45,457 nucleotides of DNA, taken from Bacillus sp. 7884-1. GTDB lineage: Bacteria > Bacillota > Bacilli > Bacillales > Cytobacillaceae. The notes below the pieces were generated by a model, which saw only the letters and a list, made by a program, of their open reading frames with translations, was not told the origin of the DNA and ran no database searches. Within the stretch, counting starts at the first letter, position 1; each line of letters opens with the position of its first letter. Both the position numbers and the translations under genes were made by a program. Of the stretch, positions 32,766-42,387 are shown piece by piece. The stretch lies in assembly GCF_002272245.1 (NCBI RefSeq), contig NZ_NPDD01000117.1, positions 1-45,457 on the forward strand, read 5' to 3'.

Positions 32766-33632
32766 TTACATAAATTCGTTAACTAATTTATCAAAGTATT
32801 CTTGATCAAGGTTAAGATCTGCATGTGCTAATGGAGTTTCAGAGTAATTATTAATCAATTCCTGGTAGGATTTACGTTCTGTGTTTTGATAAATCAAACC
32901 AGTAACTAAACCATTATGCTTCATCAATGTCTGCATAGCGTTTTCACGGTTTGAAGGATCATATCCTTCAATATCACTTAACTTCGTTAGATTTTCTTTA
33001 AACCAATCATAAGTGTTGACCTTATTATAGGTTACACAAGGACTGTAAACGTTAATTAAAGAGAACCCTTTATGCTTAATGCCTGCTTCAATTAATGCAG
33101 TTAGGTCTTTTAAATCTGTAGAGAAACTTTGTGCAACAAATGTTGCCCCTGCAGTTAAAGCCATCTCCATTGGTGAAATCGGTTGTTCAATCGAACCTAG
33201 CGGCGATGATTTCGTTTTAAAGCCGGTAGCTGAACGCGGAGACGTTTGTCCTTTTGTTAAACCATAGATTTGGTTATCCATAACAATGTAGGTGATATCT
33301 ACATTACGACGAATCGCATGAATGGTATGTCCCATTCCGATTGCAAAACCGTCACCGTCACCGCCGGAAGCGATCACTGTTAAATCACGGTTTGCCATTT
33401 TTACACCTTGAGCGATTGGTAATGAACGGCCATGAATTCCATGGAAGCCATATGAATTAATATAACCAGAGATACGACCAGAACATCCGATACCAGAAAT
33501 AACAGCTAAGTTTTGAGGCTCAAGACCTACATTTGCTGCTGCACGTTGCATTGCCGCTTGTACAGAGAAGTCGCCACAGCCAGGGCACCAGTTCGGTTTT
33601 ACATTATTTCTAAAGTCTTTAAAAGTGGCCAT
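32766..33632 (-). CDS. korB: 2-oxoacid:ferredoxin oxidoreductase beta subunit
   Basis: The protein has 288 residues. It is the TPP and iron-sulfur subunit: Cys16, Cys19 (NWCPGCGD), Cys50 (GIGCSGR) and Cys199 (SPCVTYN) are placed for a [4Fe-4S] cluster, and GGDGDGFAIGMGH followed by MDNQIYGLTKGQ is the TPP/Mg site. With KorA it oxidises 2-oxoglutarate (or another 2-oxoacid) and CoA to the acyl-CoA while reducing ferredoxin. The gene follows korA by 2 bp. RBS AAGGAGTTG in the korA end. Confidence 0.95.
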   Translation of the reverse strand: MATFKDFRNNVKPNWCPGCGDFSVQAAMQRAAANVGLEPQNLAVISGIGCSGRISGYINSYGFHGIHGRSLPIAQGVKMANRDLTVIASGGDGDGFAIGMGHTIHAIRRNVDITYIVMDNQIYGLTKGQTSPRSATGFKTKSSPLGSIEQPISPMEMALTAGATFVAQSFSTDLKDLTALIEAGIKHKGFSLINVYSPCVTYNKVNTYDWFKENLTKLSDIEGYDPSNRENAMQTLMKHNGLVTGLIYQNTERKSYQELINNYSETPLAHADLNLDQEYFDKLVNEFM

Positions 33633-33634
33633 GT

Positions 33635-35371
33635 TTAGAACAACTCCTTACATTTTGTATATACTTCGTGTGGTAGGAACGGATTACCGTCATATTTTAA
33701 ATGTTTAATAATCTTTTCAGCATGCCCAACATTCATTTTCATAATGTTTGCCAATTGACCAGTAGCATTGTTTTCAACAACCACTACTTTCTTTGCTGAA
33801 CGAACAAGTGGTAATACTTCGTCCGTTGGGAATGGGTGAATCAAACGAATATGAGCGTGATTTACTTTCATTCCTTCTTTTTCTAAACGAACCATAGCTT
33901 CCTCAATTACACCTCTAGTTGAATTAAAACCAACTAGTAAAATGTCAGCATCTTCATGCTTAGTGTTTTTGTACACTGGTGTATTGAAACGAATATTTTC
34001 AATTTTACGGAATCGCTTGTCCATTTGAGCGTTCCTATTTACAGCCGATTCTGAAGGTTTTCCTGTTTCATCATGTTCAACACCAGTTACATGGTGAATA
34101 CCATTTTTCATACCAGGGATGACACGTGGAGAAACTCCATCAGATGTCACTTCATAACGTTTGAAATACGCTTTATTTTCACTCTCAGGAATTTCATCAG
34201 TAACAAGCTTTCCACGTCTGATTTCTACTTTATCCATACTTAAAGGTTCAACTGTCTGTTTACCTAAAGATAGTTGAAGGTCTGTAAGAACAATTACAGG
34301 ACATTGATATTCTTCAGCAAGGTTAAATGCCTCAGTTGTATCATAGAAAGCCTCTTCTACAGTACTTGGAGCCATAACGATTTTAGGAATTTCTCCATGT
34401 GTTCCATAGATCATAGCCATTAAATCTGACTGTTCTTGCTTTGTTGGTAATCCTGTAGATGGACCGCCACGCTGAGTATCAACTACCACCAGCGGAGTTT
34501 CAGTTATACCTGAAAGACCAATTGCTTCCATTTTCAATGATAATCCTGGACCAGCAGATGCCGTAATTGTACGAACACCAGCATAGTTAGCACCAATTGC
34601 CATTGTACAGGCAGCAATTTCATCTTCCGTTTGAATAACCGTACCACCAAGAGCAGGAAGCTTTTTAATTAAATATTCCATTATTTCAGAAGCTGGTGTT
34701 ATTGGGTATGCAGCCATAAAACGACATCCAGCCGCAACTGCTCCTAATGCAATAGCATCATTTCCAATCATGAACATACGCTTCTTGCCGTCAGCTTTTT
34801 CAAGTTCCATTATTTCAATACCATCTACCAGCTGTTTCTTCATATAATCATATCCAGCTTTAATGGCATCCATGTTTTTCGCAACTACTTGAGAACCTTT
34901 TTTACCAAAAATCTCTTGAACTACTTCTTCAAAAACATGAATATCAAGATTCAAGACAGCTGATGTAGCACCAATGGCTACCATGTTTTTCATTAGGGAT
35001 GTTCCTAATTCAGTAGCAATTTCTGTAAATGGAACCGCATACAATGCTGCTTGTGTATCTTCTGGTTTCTTCGGCGTGAACTTTGCATCCGCAAGTATTA
35101 CACCTTTGCTGTGTAACTCTTTGTAGTTTAAATCGATAGTTTCTTGGTCAAAAGCGACAAGAACATCAAGATCATCAGAGATTGAACGAACTTCTGTCGT
35201 GCTGACTCTGATTTTGTTGTTTGTATGACCGCCTTTGATACGAGATGAAAAGTGACGATAACCATACAAGTAATAACCGAGGCGATTCAATGCAATAGCA
35301 AATATTTCCCCTGTACTTTCAATACCTTCCCCTTGTTGTCCGCCAACTTTCCACGAAAGTTGATTGATCAT
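33635..35371 (-). CDS. korA: 2-oxoacid:ferredoxin oxidoreductase alpha subunit (fused gamma-alpha)
   Basis: The protein has 578 residues. The N-terminal third is the gamma domain (WKVGGQQGEGIESTGEIFA, RIKGGHTNNKI). The rest is the alpha pyrimidine-binding domain, with AAYPITPASEIMEYL, TASAGPGLSLKMEAIGL and QRGGPSTGLPTKQEQSDL. The fused form is the standard Bacillus arrangement. Start ATG 35371 with AAAGGGGTG. Upstream are two cre-like sequences, suggesting repression by preferred carbon sources (inference). Confidence 0.95.
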   Translation of the reverse strand: MINQLSWKVGGQQGEGIESTGEIFAIALNRLGYYLYGYRHFSSRIKGGHTNNKIRVSTTEVRSISDDLDVLVAFDQETIDLNYKELHSKGVILADAKFTPKKPEDTQAALYAVPFTEIATELGTSLMKNMVAIGATSAVLNLDIHVFEEVVQEIFGKKGSQVVAKNMDAIKAGYDYMKKQLVDGIEIMELEKADGKKRMFMIGNDAIALGAVAAGCRFMAAYPITPASEIMEYLIKKLPALGGTVIQTEDEIAACTMAIGANYAGVRTITASAGPGLSLKMEAIGLSGITETPLVVVDTQRGGPSTGLPTKQEQSDLMAMIYGTHGEIPKIVMAPSTVEEAFYDTTEAFNLAEEYQCPVIVLTDLQLSLGKQTVEPLSMDKVEIRRGKLVTDEIPESENKAYFKRYEVTSDGVSPRVIPGMKNGIHHVTGVEHDETGKPSESAVNRNAQMDKRFRKIENIRFNTPVYKNTKHEDADILLVGFNSTRGVIEEAMVRLEKEGMKVNHAHIRLIHPFPTDEVLPLVRSAKKVVVVENNATGQLANIMKMNVGHAEKIIKHLKYDGNPFLPHEVYTKCKELF

Positions 35372-35502
35372 GACTTACACCCCTTTGGATATGTAAAAAA
35401 TATATTTTATAACTCTCATTTAGAGTAGCACAATTCCGAGTTATTCACTAGATTTTAGCCTTTAAAGCTTTAAAGGAAAAATAAATTGAAACTTGAAGAT
35501 GT

Positions 35503-35517
35503 ACTAAACGCTTACAA
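35503..35517. promoter_or_regulatory. cre-like sequence, proximal, before korA
   Basis: On the minus strand TTGTAAGCGTTTAGT matches the CcpA consensus WTGNAANCGNWNNCW with one mismatch. It lies about 135 bp upstream of the korA start. Confidence 0.45.
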
Positions 35518-35708
35518 TTCTAGACCTCTAAACCAAAAATTGCAACCCTTTCATACGAAATATTGTCTAAAATATGAATATTTTTTTATATTATAAAAAT
35601 TGACATTTATTAAATCTGCATATAACTATATAAAATGGTTATAAAACGTTGTTGTTATGCGATTTATTAATAAATCTAATAAAATATATTACTTTAATAC
35701 TTTAACTC

Positions 35709-35722
35709 GGAAAACGCTTTCA
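35709..35722. promoter_or_regulatory. cre-like sequence, distal, before korA
   Basis: GGAAAACGCTTTCA on the plus strand (TGAAAGCGTTTTCC on the minus strand) is close to the CcpA cre consensus. A TATAAA-like -10 lies just upstream on the minus strand. It sits about 340 bp from the korA start, so a long leader would be implied. The remaining 35372-35765 sequence holds nothing else I recognise. Confidence 0.5.
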
Positions 35723-35765
35723 TTTATACTAGAATAACATTTTTAATATGATTTGTATATAAAAA

Positions 35766-35790
35766 TACCTGCTTACAATTTAAGCAGGTA
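35766..35790 (-). terminator. Terminator of spoVS
   Basis: TACCTGCTTA / TAAGCAGGTA perfect 10-bp stem with a 5-nt loop and T5 on the minus strand, beyond the spoVS stop. Confidence 0.9.
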
Positions 35791-35837
35791 AAAGTTTGTT
35801 TTATTCATCTTGTTTCACATCTTTGATTCTATCTCTT

Positions 35838-36098
35838 TCATCTTGGTTCAACAATAAGCTTTATAGCCGTGCGTTCTTCACCATCAATCTTAATATCAGT
35901 GAACGCAGGGATGCAAATCAAATCTACTCCGCTAGGTGCTACAAATCCTCTTGCAATCGCTACCGCCTTAACAGCTTGATTCAATGCACCTGCACCAATC
36001 GCCTGTATTTCTGCTGCACCTCTTTCACGCAGAACTCCAGCAAGTGCACCAGCTACAGAATTAGGATTAGATTTTGCTGAAACTTTTAATATTTCCAT
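35838..36098 (-). CDS. spoVS: Stage V sporulation protein S
   Basis: The protein has 86 residues, exactly the normal SpoVS length: MEILKVSAKSNPNSVAGALA, then EIQAIGAGALNQAVKAVAIA, ending DIKIDGEERTAIKLIVEPR. It is a small Alba-like nucleic-acid-binding protein needed for septation and coat assembly in sporulation. The longer in-frame extension to 36218 is rejected because GGGGGAGCTAG lies just before ATG 36098. A sigma-H-like promoter is present upstream. Confidence 0.97.
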   Translation of the reverse strand: MEILKVSAKSNPNSVAGALAGVLRERGAAEIQAIGAGALNQAVKAVAIARGFVAPSGVDLICIPAFTDIKIDGEERTAIKLIVEPR

Positions 36099-36182
36099 TC
36101 CTAGCTCCCCCTTGTATAATCCCGATCCTGACATGAGCAGTTTCATGAGCAAATCAGGTATATAAGATTCCACTGCTACTAT

Positions 36183-36210
36183 ATTCATTCTGCAAAAGAC
36201 ATATTCCGGC
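36183..36210 (-). promoter_or_regulatory. Candidate sigma-H promoter of spoVS
   Basis: Minus strand: GCCGGAATAT (36201-36210), 11 bp, then AATGAAT (36183-36189), fitting the sigma-H pattern (RNAGGAWWT and RNNGAAT) with a C/G change in the -35. B. subtilis spoVS is sigma-H dependent. Confidence 0.4.
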
Positions 36211-36248
36211 TTGGACAAAAAAAGTGCTTATTTATCAGTAAAATTTGA

Positions 36249-36366
36249 AAAGCGGAAGCGCCTTGTACAGGGGCGACAGGCATAAGACGAGCCGGCGAGA
36301 AGGTTGGTCATTACCTTCTTGACGGATTGGCTTATGACCCCGAGCCCCTAGGCTGCTTGCGCTAGA
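36249..36366. repeat. Bacillus-type GC-rich imperfect palindromic repeat
   Basis: Nested inverted repeats: outer AGCGGAAGCGCC against GGCTGCTTGCGCT, inner CATAAG...GAAGGT against ACCTTC...CTTATG around a TGGTCATT centre. GC-rich in an AT-rich gap, between spoVS and ymdB. Elements of this kind are repeated in many Bacillus genomes (recalled). Confidence 0.7.
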
Positions 36367-36375
36367 CAAAGAAAT

Positions 36376-36397
36376 AACCTTCCACAATTGGAAGGTT
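36376..36397 (-). terminator. Terminator of rny-ymdB
   Basis: AACCTTCC / GGAAGGTT stem with a 6-nt loop, overlapping the ymdB stop codon, with a T-rich minus-strand tail. Confidence 0.85.
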
Positions 36398-37193
36398 AAG
36401 AATACCAAGGATTATCTTCATTTATTAAAATTCTTTCCATTTTTTTGCTCTTGCCAGTTTTCCTGTCAAGTTCCATGTAGACTCCACTAAGCTGGGTTCT
36501 ACCCGCTTTAGGAACTTCAAATCGTATAGGAAGGCTTGAAAGGAATTTTGTGATGACTGCCTCCCTTTCCATACCAAGAATTCCATCATATGGACCTGTC
36601 ATCCCTACATCCGTTAAATAGCCTGTGCCTCCTGGCAGGATACGGCTATCAGCGGTTTGAACGTGTGTATGTGTGCCAACTACAGCTGAAACCCTTCCAT
36701 CCAAATACCAGCCCATTGCTTGTTTTTCGCTTGTTGCTTCTGCATGGAAATCCACAAAAATAAATGGTGTTCTTTCCTGTGCCATTTCCACTAATTCATC
36801 CGCCTTTTTAAAAGGACAATCTAGAGGCGGCATAAATGTGCGCCCTTGTAAATTGATGACAGCTACTTCTAGGTCATTTACCTTAAAGAATGCTAATCCT
36901 TTCCCTGGGGTACCTTCAGGGAAATTTGCCGGTCGTACCATATTCTTTGCCGATTCGATAAATTCAAAGATCTCTTTGTTATCCCAGGAGTGGTTTCCAA
37001 GGGTTACAGCCTGTGCGCCGGAACCCAAAAACTCCCGGTAAATCTTTTCTGTAATCCCTCTGCCTCCTGCAGCATTTTCACCATTAATTATCGTAAAATT
37101 AGGTCTATATTTTTCTTTAATTTTTGGCACATACTCTTTCACCATATCTCGGCCTGGTGAGCCTACAACATCTCCAATAAATAATAAGTTCAT
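36396..37193 (-). CDS. ymdB: 2',3'-cyclic nucleotide phosphodiesterase YmdB
   Basis: The protein has 265 residues. The metallophosphoesterase signature is visible: MNLLFIGDVVGSPGRD at the start, INGENAAGGRGI, LGNHSWDNKEIF, DFHAEATSEKQ and GTHTHVQTAD. YmdB hydrolyses 2',3'-cAMP and controls the choice between motility and biofilm. Start ATG 37193 (GAAAGGA upstream); the frame to 37238 adds 15 residues with no site. It lies 107 bp after rny, the usual Bacillus partner. Confidence 0.96.
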   Translation of the reverse strand: MNLLFIGDVVGSPGRDMVKEYVPKIKEKYRPNFTIINGENAAGGRGITEKIYREFLGSGAQAVTLGNHSWDNKEIFEFIESAKNMVRPANFPEGTPGKGLAFFKVNDLEVAVINLQGRTFMPPLDCPFKKADELVEMAQERTPFIFVDFHAEATSEKQAMGWYLDGRVSAVVGTHTHVQTADSRILPGGTGYLTDVGMTGPYDGILGMEREAVITKFLSSLPIRFEVPKAGRTQLSGVYMELDRKTGKSKKMERILINEDNPWYS

Positions 37194-37273
37194 TTGTAAT
37201 CCTTTCGTGATGCATTTATTTACTATAAATTGTATCACATTTTATTTTATTTAACCGTTAGGAACCCTGCAAA

Positions 37274-37307
37274 AAAATAAAGCAGTGCATAAGCACCGCT
37301 TTATTTT
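37274..37307 (-). terminator. Hairpin at the end of rny
   Basis: AATAAAGC-GTGC / GCAC-GCTTTATT stem overlapping the rny stop, followed by seven T on the minus strand. Possibly an attenuating terminator between rny and ymdB. Confidence 0.75.
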
Positions 37308-38860
37308 GCGTATTCCACAGCCCGTGTTTCACGGATGACTGTCACTTTAATATGTCCTGGATAATCAAGCTCTTCTTCGATTCGTTTCCGAATATCTCGA
37401 GCCAAACGATGTGCAGCTAAATCATCCACTGCATCAGGTCTAACTATAATCCGCACCTCACGTCCAGCTTGAATGGCGAAGGATTTCTCTACACCATCAT
37501 AGGACTCAGAAATCTCTTCCAGCTTTTCTAAGCGGCGAATATAGTTTTCTAGAGTTTCACTACGTGCTCCAGGTCTTGCGGCTGATAACGCATCAGCAGC
37601 AGCCACTAGAACGGATATGGTTGATGTTGGTTCCGTATCACCATGATGTGAGGCAATACTGTTGATAACCACCGGGTGTTCCTTGTATTTAGTTGCAAGT
37701 TCAACCCCAATTTCAACATGGCTTCCTTCCACTTCATGGTCAATTGCTTTTCCGATATCATGCAACAGCCCTGCACGACGTGCCAGCGTTTCATCCTCAC
37801 CAAGTTCAGCTGCAAGTAAGCCAGATAGCTGAGCTACCTCCATTGAGTGCTTTAGGACATTTTGTCCGTAACTTGTACGGAACTTTAAGCGTCCCAGGAT
37901 TTTAATAAGATCCGGATGTAATCCATGAACACCGACTTCAAAGGTCGTTTGTTCACCCACTTCACGAATATACTCATCCACTTCACGACGTGATTTTTCT
38001 ACCATTTCCTCAATACGTGCAGGATGGATACGTCCGTCTTGAACTAACTTTTCAAGCGCCAATCGAGCCGTTTCACGACGAATTGGATCGAATCCTGATA
38101 GAATTACTGCCTCTGGGGTATCATCGATAATCAAATCAATTCCCGTAAGTGTTTCTAGTGTACGGATATTTCTTCCTTCACGGCCAATAATACGACCCTT
38201 CATTTCATCATTTGGAAGGTTGACTACAGATACAGTCGTTTCCGCTACATGGTCAGCAGCGCAACGCTGGATTGCTAGCGATAAAATTTCTTTCGCTTTC
38301 TTATCTGCTTCCTCTTTCGCGCGGTTTTCACTTTCCTTAATCATTATCGCAGTGTCATAGGTTAATTCCTGCTCCATTTTATCGATAATGATGTTCTTCG
38401 CTTCCTCACGAGTTAAACTCGAAATTCGTTCAAGTTCAGTTTGTTGTTTTCGTACCAACTCGTCCACTTTGCTTTCCATCTGTTCAATATGCTGTTGTCT
38501 TTGGTTTAGAGAATCATCCTTCTTTTCTAATAGAATTTCTCGTTTATTTAACGATTCATCCTTTCGATCTAAATTCTCTTCTCTTTGCAGTAAACGGTTT
38601 TCTTGTTTTTGCAGTTCATTTCTTCGTTCACGAACCTCACGTTCGGCCTCTGAACGAAGCTTGTGAATTTCATCCTTTGCCTCAAGCAAAGCTTCTTTCT
38701 TCAATGAATCAGCGTCACGCTTTGCATCTTCAAGAATCTGCTCTGCAGCATTCTTTGCACCTGCTATTTTTGCCTCAGCAATGGATTTACGAACAAAATA
38801 GCCAACAACGGCACCGACGATAATGCCAAGCAAAATGGAGATGATAGTAATAGGTTCCAT
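37301..38860 (-). CDS. rny: Ribonuclease Y
   Basis: The protein has 519 residues. An N-terminal membrane anchor ([18 protein letters not shown]) is followed by a long charged coiled coil (about 30-200), a KH domain ([20 protein letters not shown]) and an HD domain ([17 protein letters not shown]), the standard RNase Y order. It is the main endonuclease starting mRNA turnover in Bacillus. Its helper protein RicA is also encoded here. RBS AGAGGAGGTG. Promoter at 38994-39022. Confidence 0.97.
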   Translation of the reverse strand: MEPITIISILLGIIVGAVVGYFVRKSIAEAKIAGAKNAAEQILEDAKRDADSLKKEALLEAKDEIHKLRSEAEREVRERRNELQKQENRLLQREENLDRKDESLNKREILLEKKDDSLNQRQQHIEQMESKVDELVRKQQTELERISSLTREEAKNIIIDKMEQELTYDTAIMIKESENRAKEEADKKAKEILSLAIQRCAADHVAETTVSVVNLPNDEMKGRIIGREGRNIRTLETLTGIDLIIDDTPEAVILSGFDPIRRETARLALEKLVQDGRIHPARIEEMVEKSRREVDEYIREVGEQTTFEVGVHGLHPDLIKILGRLKFRTSYGQNVLKHSMEVAQLSGLLAAELGEDETLARRAGLLHDIGKAIDHEVEGSHVEIGVELATKYKEHPVVINSIASHHGDTEPTSTISVLVAAADALSAARPGARSETLENYIRRLEKLEEISESYDGVEKSFAIQAGREVRIIVRPDAVDDLAAHRLARDIRKRIEEELDYPGHIKVTVIRETRAVEYAK

Positions 38861-38993
38861 CGTTACACCTCCTCTTGCTATGAACTTTTGTTACACTTTT
38901 TAAGTGTCGGCATGTACATTGGTTAGGTTCAACATACAGCAAGCACCAAGCTTTTCATTGTAATATTAACAAAAATGTAAAATATACATGTTA

Positions 38994-39022
38994 ATTGTAA
39001 ATGTGTGTATATTCATTGTCAA
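38994..39022 (-). promoter_or_regulatory. Sigma-A promoter of rny
   Basis: TTGACA (39017-39022), 17-bp spacer, TACAAT (38994-38999) on the minus strand. Leader of about 130 nt to the rny start. Nothing else is recognised in the 313-bp gap besides the recA terminator. Confidence 0.8.
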
Positions 39023-39136
39023 GGGTAACTCCTGACAGCTTTTTGAAATATTTAGACTTTGTTCATAGTTTAAAATTACTTAAATTGTTATCGGATGAAT
39101 AAATATACATTTTTATAAATAACTATGCATTTTATT

Positions 39137-39172
39137 AAAAAGAGCAAAACCTAATCAGGCTTTGCTCTTTTT
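39137..39172 (-). terminator. Terminator of recA
   Basis: AAAAAGAGCAAA-CC / GG-TTTGCTCTTTTT stem, 2 bp past the recA stop, with flanking A/T tracts. Confidence 0.9.
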
Positions 39173-39173
39173 G

Positions 39174-40214
39174 TTAATCTATTAATTCAAATTGCTCATC
39201 ATCATCGACTTCAGTGACAATCTTTTCACCGTCTAATCCATAGTGCGCACGGATTTTTTGCTGAATTTCAAGACGAATGCTTGGATTTTCTCTTAAGAAA
39301 GTCTTTGCATTCTCACGGCCTTGACCGATTCTTTCCTCATTATATGAATACCAAGAACCGCTCTTTTGGACGATATCTAATTCAGAGCCAATATCAATGA
39401 TCTCGCCCTCTTTAGAAATTCCTTCACCATACATAATATCCACTTCAGCTGTACGGAATGGAGGAGCAACTTTATTCTTAACGACCTTAATCTTCGTTTT
39501 GTTTCCAACTATATCAGTACCTTGCTTTAGTGCTTCTCCACGACGCACCTCAATACGTACCGTAGAGTAGAATTTCAATGCACGACCACCAGGAGTTGTC
39601 TCGGGATTTCCAAACATAACTCCAATTTTTTCACGAACCTGGTTAATAAAGATTGCGATGGTCTTTGATTTATTAATGACACCAGAAAGTTTACGGAGCG
39701 CTTGAGACATCAAGCGGGCTTGAAGACCCATATGAGAATCTCCCATTTCTCCTTCAATTTCTGCTTTTGGAACTAATGCTGCAACGGAATCGACTACTAG
39801 AATATCAATTGCACCGCTTCGTACAAGTGCCTCTGCGATTTCTAGTGCTTGTTCACCAGTGTCTGGCTGGGATAGCAATAGCTCATCGATGTTTACTCCA
39901 AGTTTTTGTGCATATGCTGGATCCAGGGCATGCTCGGCGTCGATAAACGCTGCTTGTCCACCTGCAGCTTGTACTTCTGCAATAGCATGTAAGGCAACTG
40001 TTGTTTTACCTGAGCTTTCTGGTCCGTAAATTTCAATAATTCTTCCTCTAGGGTATCCGCCAACTCCAAGTGCTGAATCTAGTGCTAGTGAGCCGCTAGG
40101 ACTTGTTAAAATTCTTGTGTCAGTTTTCTCTCCCATTTTCATAATAGAGCCTTTACCAAATTGCTTTTCAATCTGTTTTAGCGCCATTTCTAAGGCCGCT
40201 TTACGATCAGTCAC
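39174..40214 (-). CDS. recA: Recombinase RecA
   Basis: The protein has 346 residues. Walker [10 protein letters not shown] (64-72), [29 protein letters not shown] and [20 protein letters not shown] are all present. It catalyses strand exchange and triggers LexA self-cleavage. No intein or insertion. The upstream SOS box and sigma-A promoter predict LexA control. RBS AAGGGAGGAAC. Confidence 0.98.
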   Translation of the reverse strand: MTDRKAALEMALKQIEKQFGKGSIMKMGEKTDTRILTSPSGSLALDSALGVGGYPRGRIIEIYGPESSGKTTVALHAIAEVQAAGGQAAFIDAEHALDPAYAQKLGVNIDELLLSQPDTGEQALEIAEALVRSGAIDILVVDSVAALVPKAEIEGEMGDSHMGLQARLMSQALRKLSGVINKSKTIAIFINQVREKIGVMFGNPETTPGGRALKFYSTVRIEVRRGEALKQGTDIVGNKTKIKVVKNKVAPPFRTAEVDIMYGEGISKEGEIIDIGSELDIVQKSGSWYSYNEERIGQGRENAKTFLRENPSIRLEIQQKIRAHYGLDGEKIVTEVDDDEQFELID

Positions 40215-40283
40215 TACTAGTTCCTCCCTTATATATAAACCAAAAAGTTAATAGCCAAATTCTATAATTTAATTCCTATTAAT

Positions 40284-40312
40284 AATATAACCTCTTTTTA
40301 GACTTTTGTACA
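40284..40312 (-). promoter_or_regulatory. Sigma-A promoter of recA
   Basis: TGTACA (40307-40312), 17-bp spacer, TATATT (40284-40289) on the minus strand. Confidence 0.55.
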
Positions 40313-40321
40313 GCAAAAAAA

Positions 40322-40335
40322 CGAACATTCATTCG
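40322..40335. promoter_or_regulatory. LexA (SOS) box upstream of recA
   Basis: Minus strand reads CGAATGAATGTTCG, very near the Bacillus LexA consensus CGAACATATGTTCG and the recalled B. subtilis recA box. It lies 10 bp upstream of the proposed -35. Confidence 0.75.
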
Positions 40336-40463
40336 ACTTTTTTGAATCTAGTAGTCATGTAAAAATAGGTAATTCTCCCAGCCAATTATATCTTTTCGAT
40401 TAACTTTTCCATTGATTTATCCTTTTTCTTCTATATTCAGACCATTACTTTTTTGGTAAAAAA

Positions 40464-40496
40464 AATCACAGAGCGCTTAGTTAGCTTTCTGTGATT
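40464..40496 (-). terminator. Terminator of the ymfI-cinA operon
   Basis: AATCACAGA / TCTGTGATT stem overlapping the cinA end, followed by seven or eight T on the minus strand. Confidence 0.85.
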
Positions 40497-41733
40497 CTTG
40501 CAAATGCTTTATTAAATAATAGCAGCCGTATTTTACTGAACGGGTCCGGTTTGCTTCCCTCGAACCGCCAAGTTCCAGCTTTTCAACCACTGTTTGTTTC
40601 CCTTTAATCGAAATACCAATATAGACGGTTCCTACAAGCTTTCCTTCAAGCTCGTCAGGGCCAGCAACACCAGTGAAACTAATTCCTATATCAGCAGATA
40701 CTAATTCCGCAACATTTTCAGCCAGCTCTTTAGCACACTCATGACTTACTACGCCAAAACTTTCAATTGTTTCCTTTTTAACTCCTAAGACTTTCTCCTT
40801 AACCTCATTCGTGTAACAAACAACTCCACCCTTAAAGACCGAACTTACACCTGGAATACTAGTTAGTTCCTGTTGAAACAACCCTCCTGTTAAGCTCTCT
40901 GCCGCTGAGATTGTTAATTGTTTTTCTTTTAAAACTTTCATTAGTTCAGCTACCAAAGAAGTATTGTCATACCCATATAAATACTGGCCAACACGATCGT
41001 TAATTTTCCCCTCTGCTTCATCCAGCATTAACTCTGCTGTTTGCATATCTTGATGCTTCGCAGTAAGCCGTAAGGTACATTCTCCGTCTGCAGCAAGTGG
41101 GGCAATTGTGGGATTTGTTTGCTGTTCTATTAAATCAATGATTTCAGTTTCTAACGAAGCCTCTCCGATTCCAAAGAACCTTAAAACCCTAGAAACTATT
41201 TTCTCATCCGTTTTTACTTGTTTTGATAGAGCGGCTGTTCCAAATTGTAAAAACATAGGCTCCATTTCTTTCGGTGGTCCAGGCAAAAGCATATAAATAC
41301 GATCGCCAATATCGACCATCATGCCAGGAGCCATCCCATGATTATTTGGCAGGATAGTAGAGTCCTCTAAAACAATGGCCTGCTTCTTATTATTTTCAGT
41401 CATTACCCTATTTCCCTTTTTAAAATAAAGTTCAATAGATTCTAATGCCTCTTGATCCATAATGAGATTTTTCCCCAAATGGCGAGCAATTGTTTCTTTC
41501 GTTAAATCATCTTTTGTCGGTCCAAGCCCGCCGGTAAAAATAATCAAATTAGAGCGCTTTTCTGCGATCTCTATCGCAGACCTTAATCGGTCAGGATTAT
41601 CGCCAACCACTGTATGAAAAAAAACATTTATACCTAGTCCAGCAAGTTGTTGCGATAGAAATCGTGCATTACTATTAACGATTTGACCTAGCAGTAATTC
41701 AGAACCAACTGCAATAATTTCTGCATTCATCAT
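40477..41733 (-). CDS. cinA: CinA, competence/damage-inducible protein with nicotinamide-nucleotide amidase domain
   Basis: The protein has 418 residues. The N-terminal MoCF-like domain ([18 protein letters not shown], then [13 protein letters not shown]) is followed by the C-terminal PncC/CinA domain ([38 protein letters not shown]). The full-length form repairs or salvages pyridine nucleotides and is co-induced with recA in competence. The start may be either of two adjacent ATG codons (41733 or 41730); GAGGT upstream fits both. It follows pgsA by 15 bp. Confidence 0.96.
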   Translation of the reverse strand: MMNAEIIAVGSELLLGQIVNSNARFLSQQLAGLGINVFFHTVVGDNPDRLRSAIEIAEKRSNLIIFTGGLGPTKDDLTKETIARHLGKNLIMDQEALESIELYFKKGNRVMTENNKKQAIVLEDSTILPNNHGMAPGMMVDIGDRIYMLLPGPPKEMEPMFLQFGTAALSKQVKTDEKIVSRVLRFFGIGEASLETEIIDLIEQQTNPTIAPLAADGECTLRLTAKHQDMQTAELMLDEAEGKINDRVGQYLYGYDNTSLVAELMKVLKEKQLTISAAESLTGGLFQQELTSIPGVSSVFKGGVVCYTNEVKEKVLGVKKETIESFGVVSHECAKELAENVAELVSADIGISFTGVAGPDELEGKLVGTVYIGISIKGKQTVVEKLELGGSREANRTRSVKYGCYYLIKHLQESQKAN

Positions 41734-41748
41734 CCGTTACCTCATGTT

Positions 41749-42327
41749 CTATTTAGAATTTTTGAAAACATGCATATTCTTTGAAAAATAATCCCATCCA
41801 GACCAGACAGTAAAAATCAATGCAACCCATAATGCTACATCATCAAATGGAAATCCAATCATTTCAAAAATAATATTATGTAATAATAGTGCTGAAATAG
41901 CGATGATTTGTGCCCAGGTTTTGATTTTCCCGAGATTATTGGCGGCTACAACTTCTCCACCCTCAACTAGCAAAAGACGAAGACCTGTGACAGCAAATTC
42001 TCTGCTTATGATTGCAATCACAATCCATGAGGCTGCATATCCAAGATCAACAAGGACAACCAGCGCAGCAGAGACGAGTAATTTATCGGCAAGCGGATCG
42101 AGGAATTTCCCCATATTTGTAACAAGATTATATTTTCGGGCATAATAGCCGTCTACCCAATCTGTAGAAGAAGCAAAAATAAAAATTAATGCTCCAACAA
42201 AATGAGTTACCGGAAGATCAACTCCCAGTAGATGCATATTTCCCCACTCAAAGGGGGCAAGCATAATAATCAAGAAAATTGGAATTAAAAGTATTCTTGA
42301 TATCGTTATTTGATTTGGTACATTCAT
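41749..42327 (-). CDS. pgsA: CDP-diacylglycerol-glycerol-3-phosphate phosphatidyltransferase
   Basis: The protein has 192 residues. Several membrane segments flank the CDP-alcohol phosphotransferase signature D-G-x2-A-R-x8-G-x3-D-x3-D (DWVDGYYARKYNLVTNMGK then FLDPLADK). It makes phosphatidylglycerol-phosphate, the first step to phosphatidylglycerol. RBS TTGGAGGCA. It lies between rodZ and cinA as in B. subtilis. Confidence 0.97.
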   Translation of the reverse strand: MNVPNQITISRILLIPIFLIIMLAPFEWGNMHLLGVDLPVTHFVGALIFIFASSTDWVDGYYARKYNLVTNMGKFLDPLADKLLVSAALVVLVDLGYAASWIVIAIISREFAVTGLRLLLVEGGEVVAANNLGKIKTWAQIIAISALLLHNIIFEMIGFPFDDVALWVALIFTVWSGWDYFSKNMHVFKNSK

Positions 42328-42350
42328 TTTTTTGCCTCCAAATAATATTA

Positions 42351-42387
42351 GAACGAAAAATAGTCATCACTAGATGACTATTCGTTC
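42351..42387 (-). terminator. Hairpin after rodZ
   Basis: GAACGA-ATAGTCATC / GATGACTAT-TCGTTC long stem with a 4-nt loop, overlapping the rodZ stop. The T-run is short, so it may be only partial termination before pgsA. Confidence 0.65.

Noticed and set aside
36249..36366. Structured regulatory RNA between spoVS and ymdB
   Set aside because: The nested palindrome is better explained by a Bacillus interspersed repeat; no gene-linked switch features follow it.
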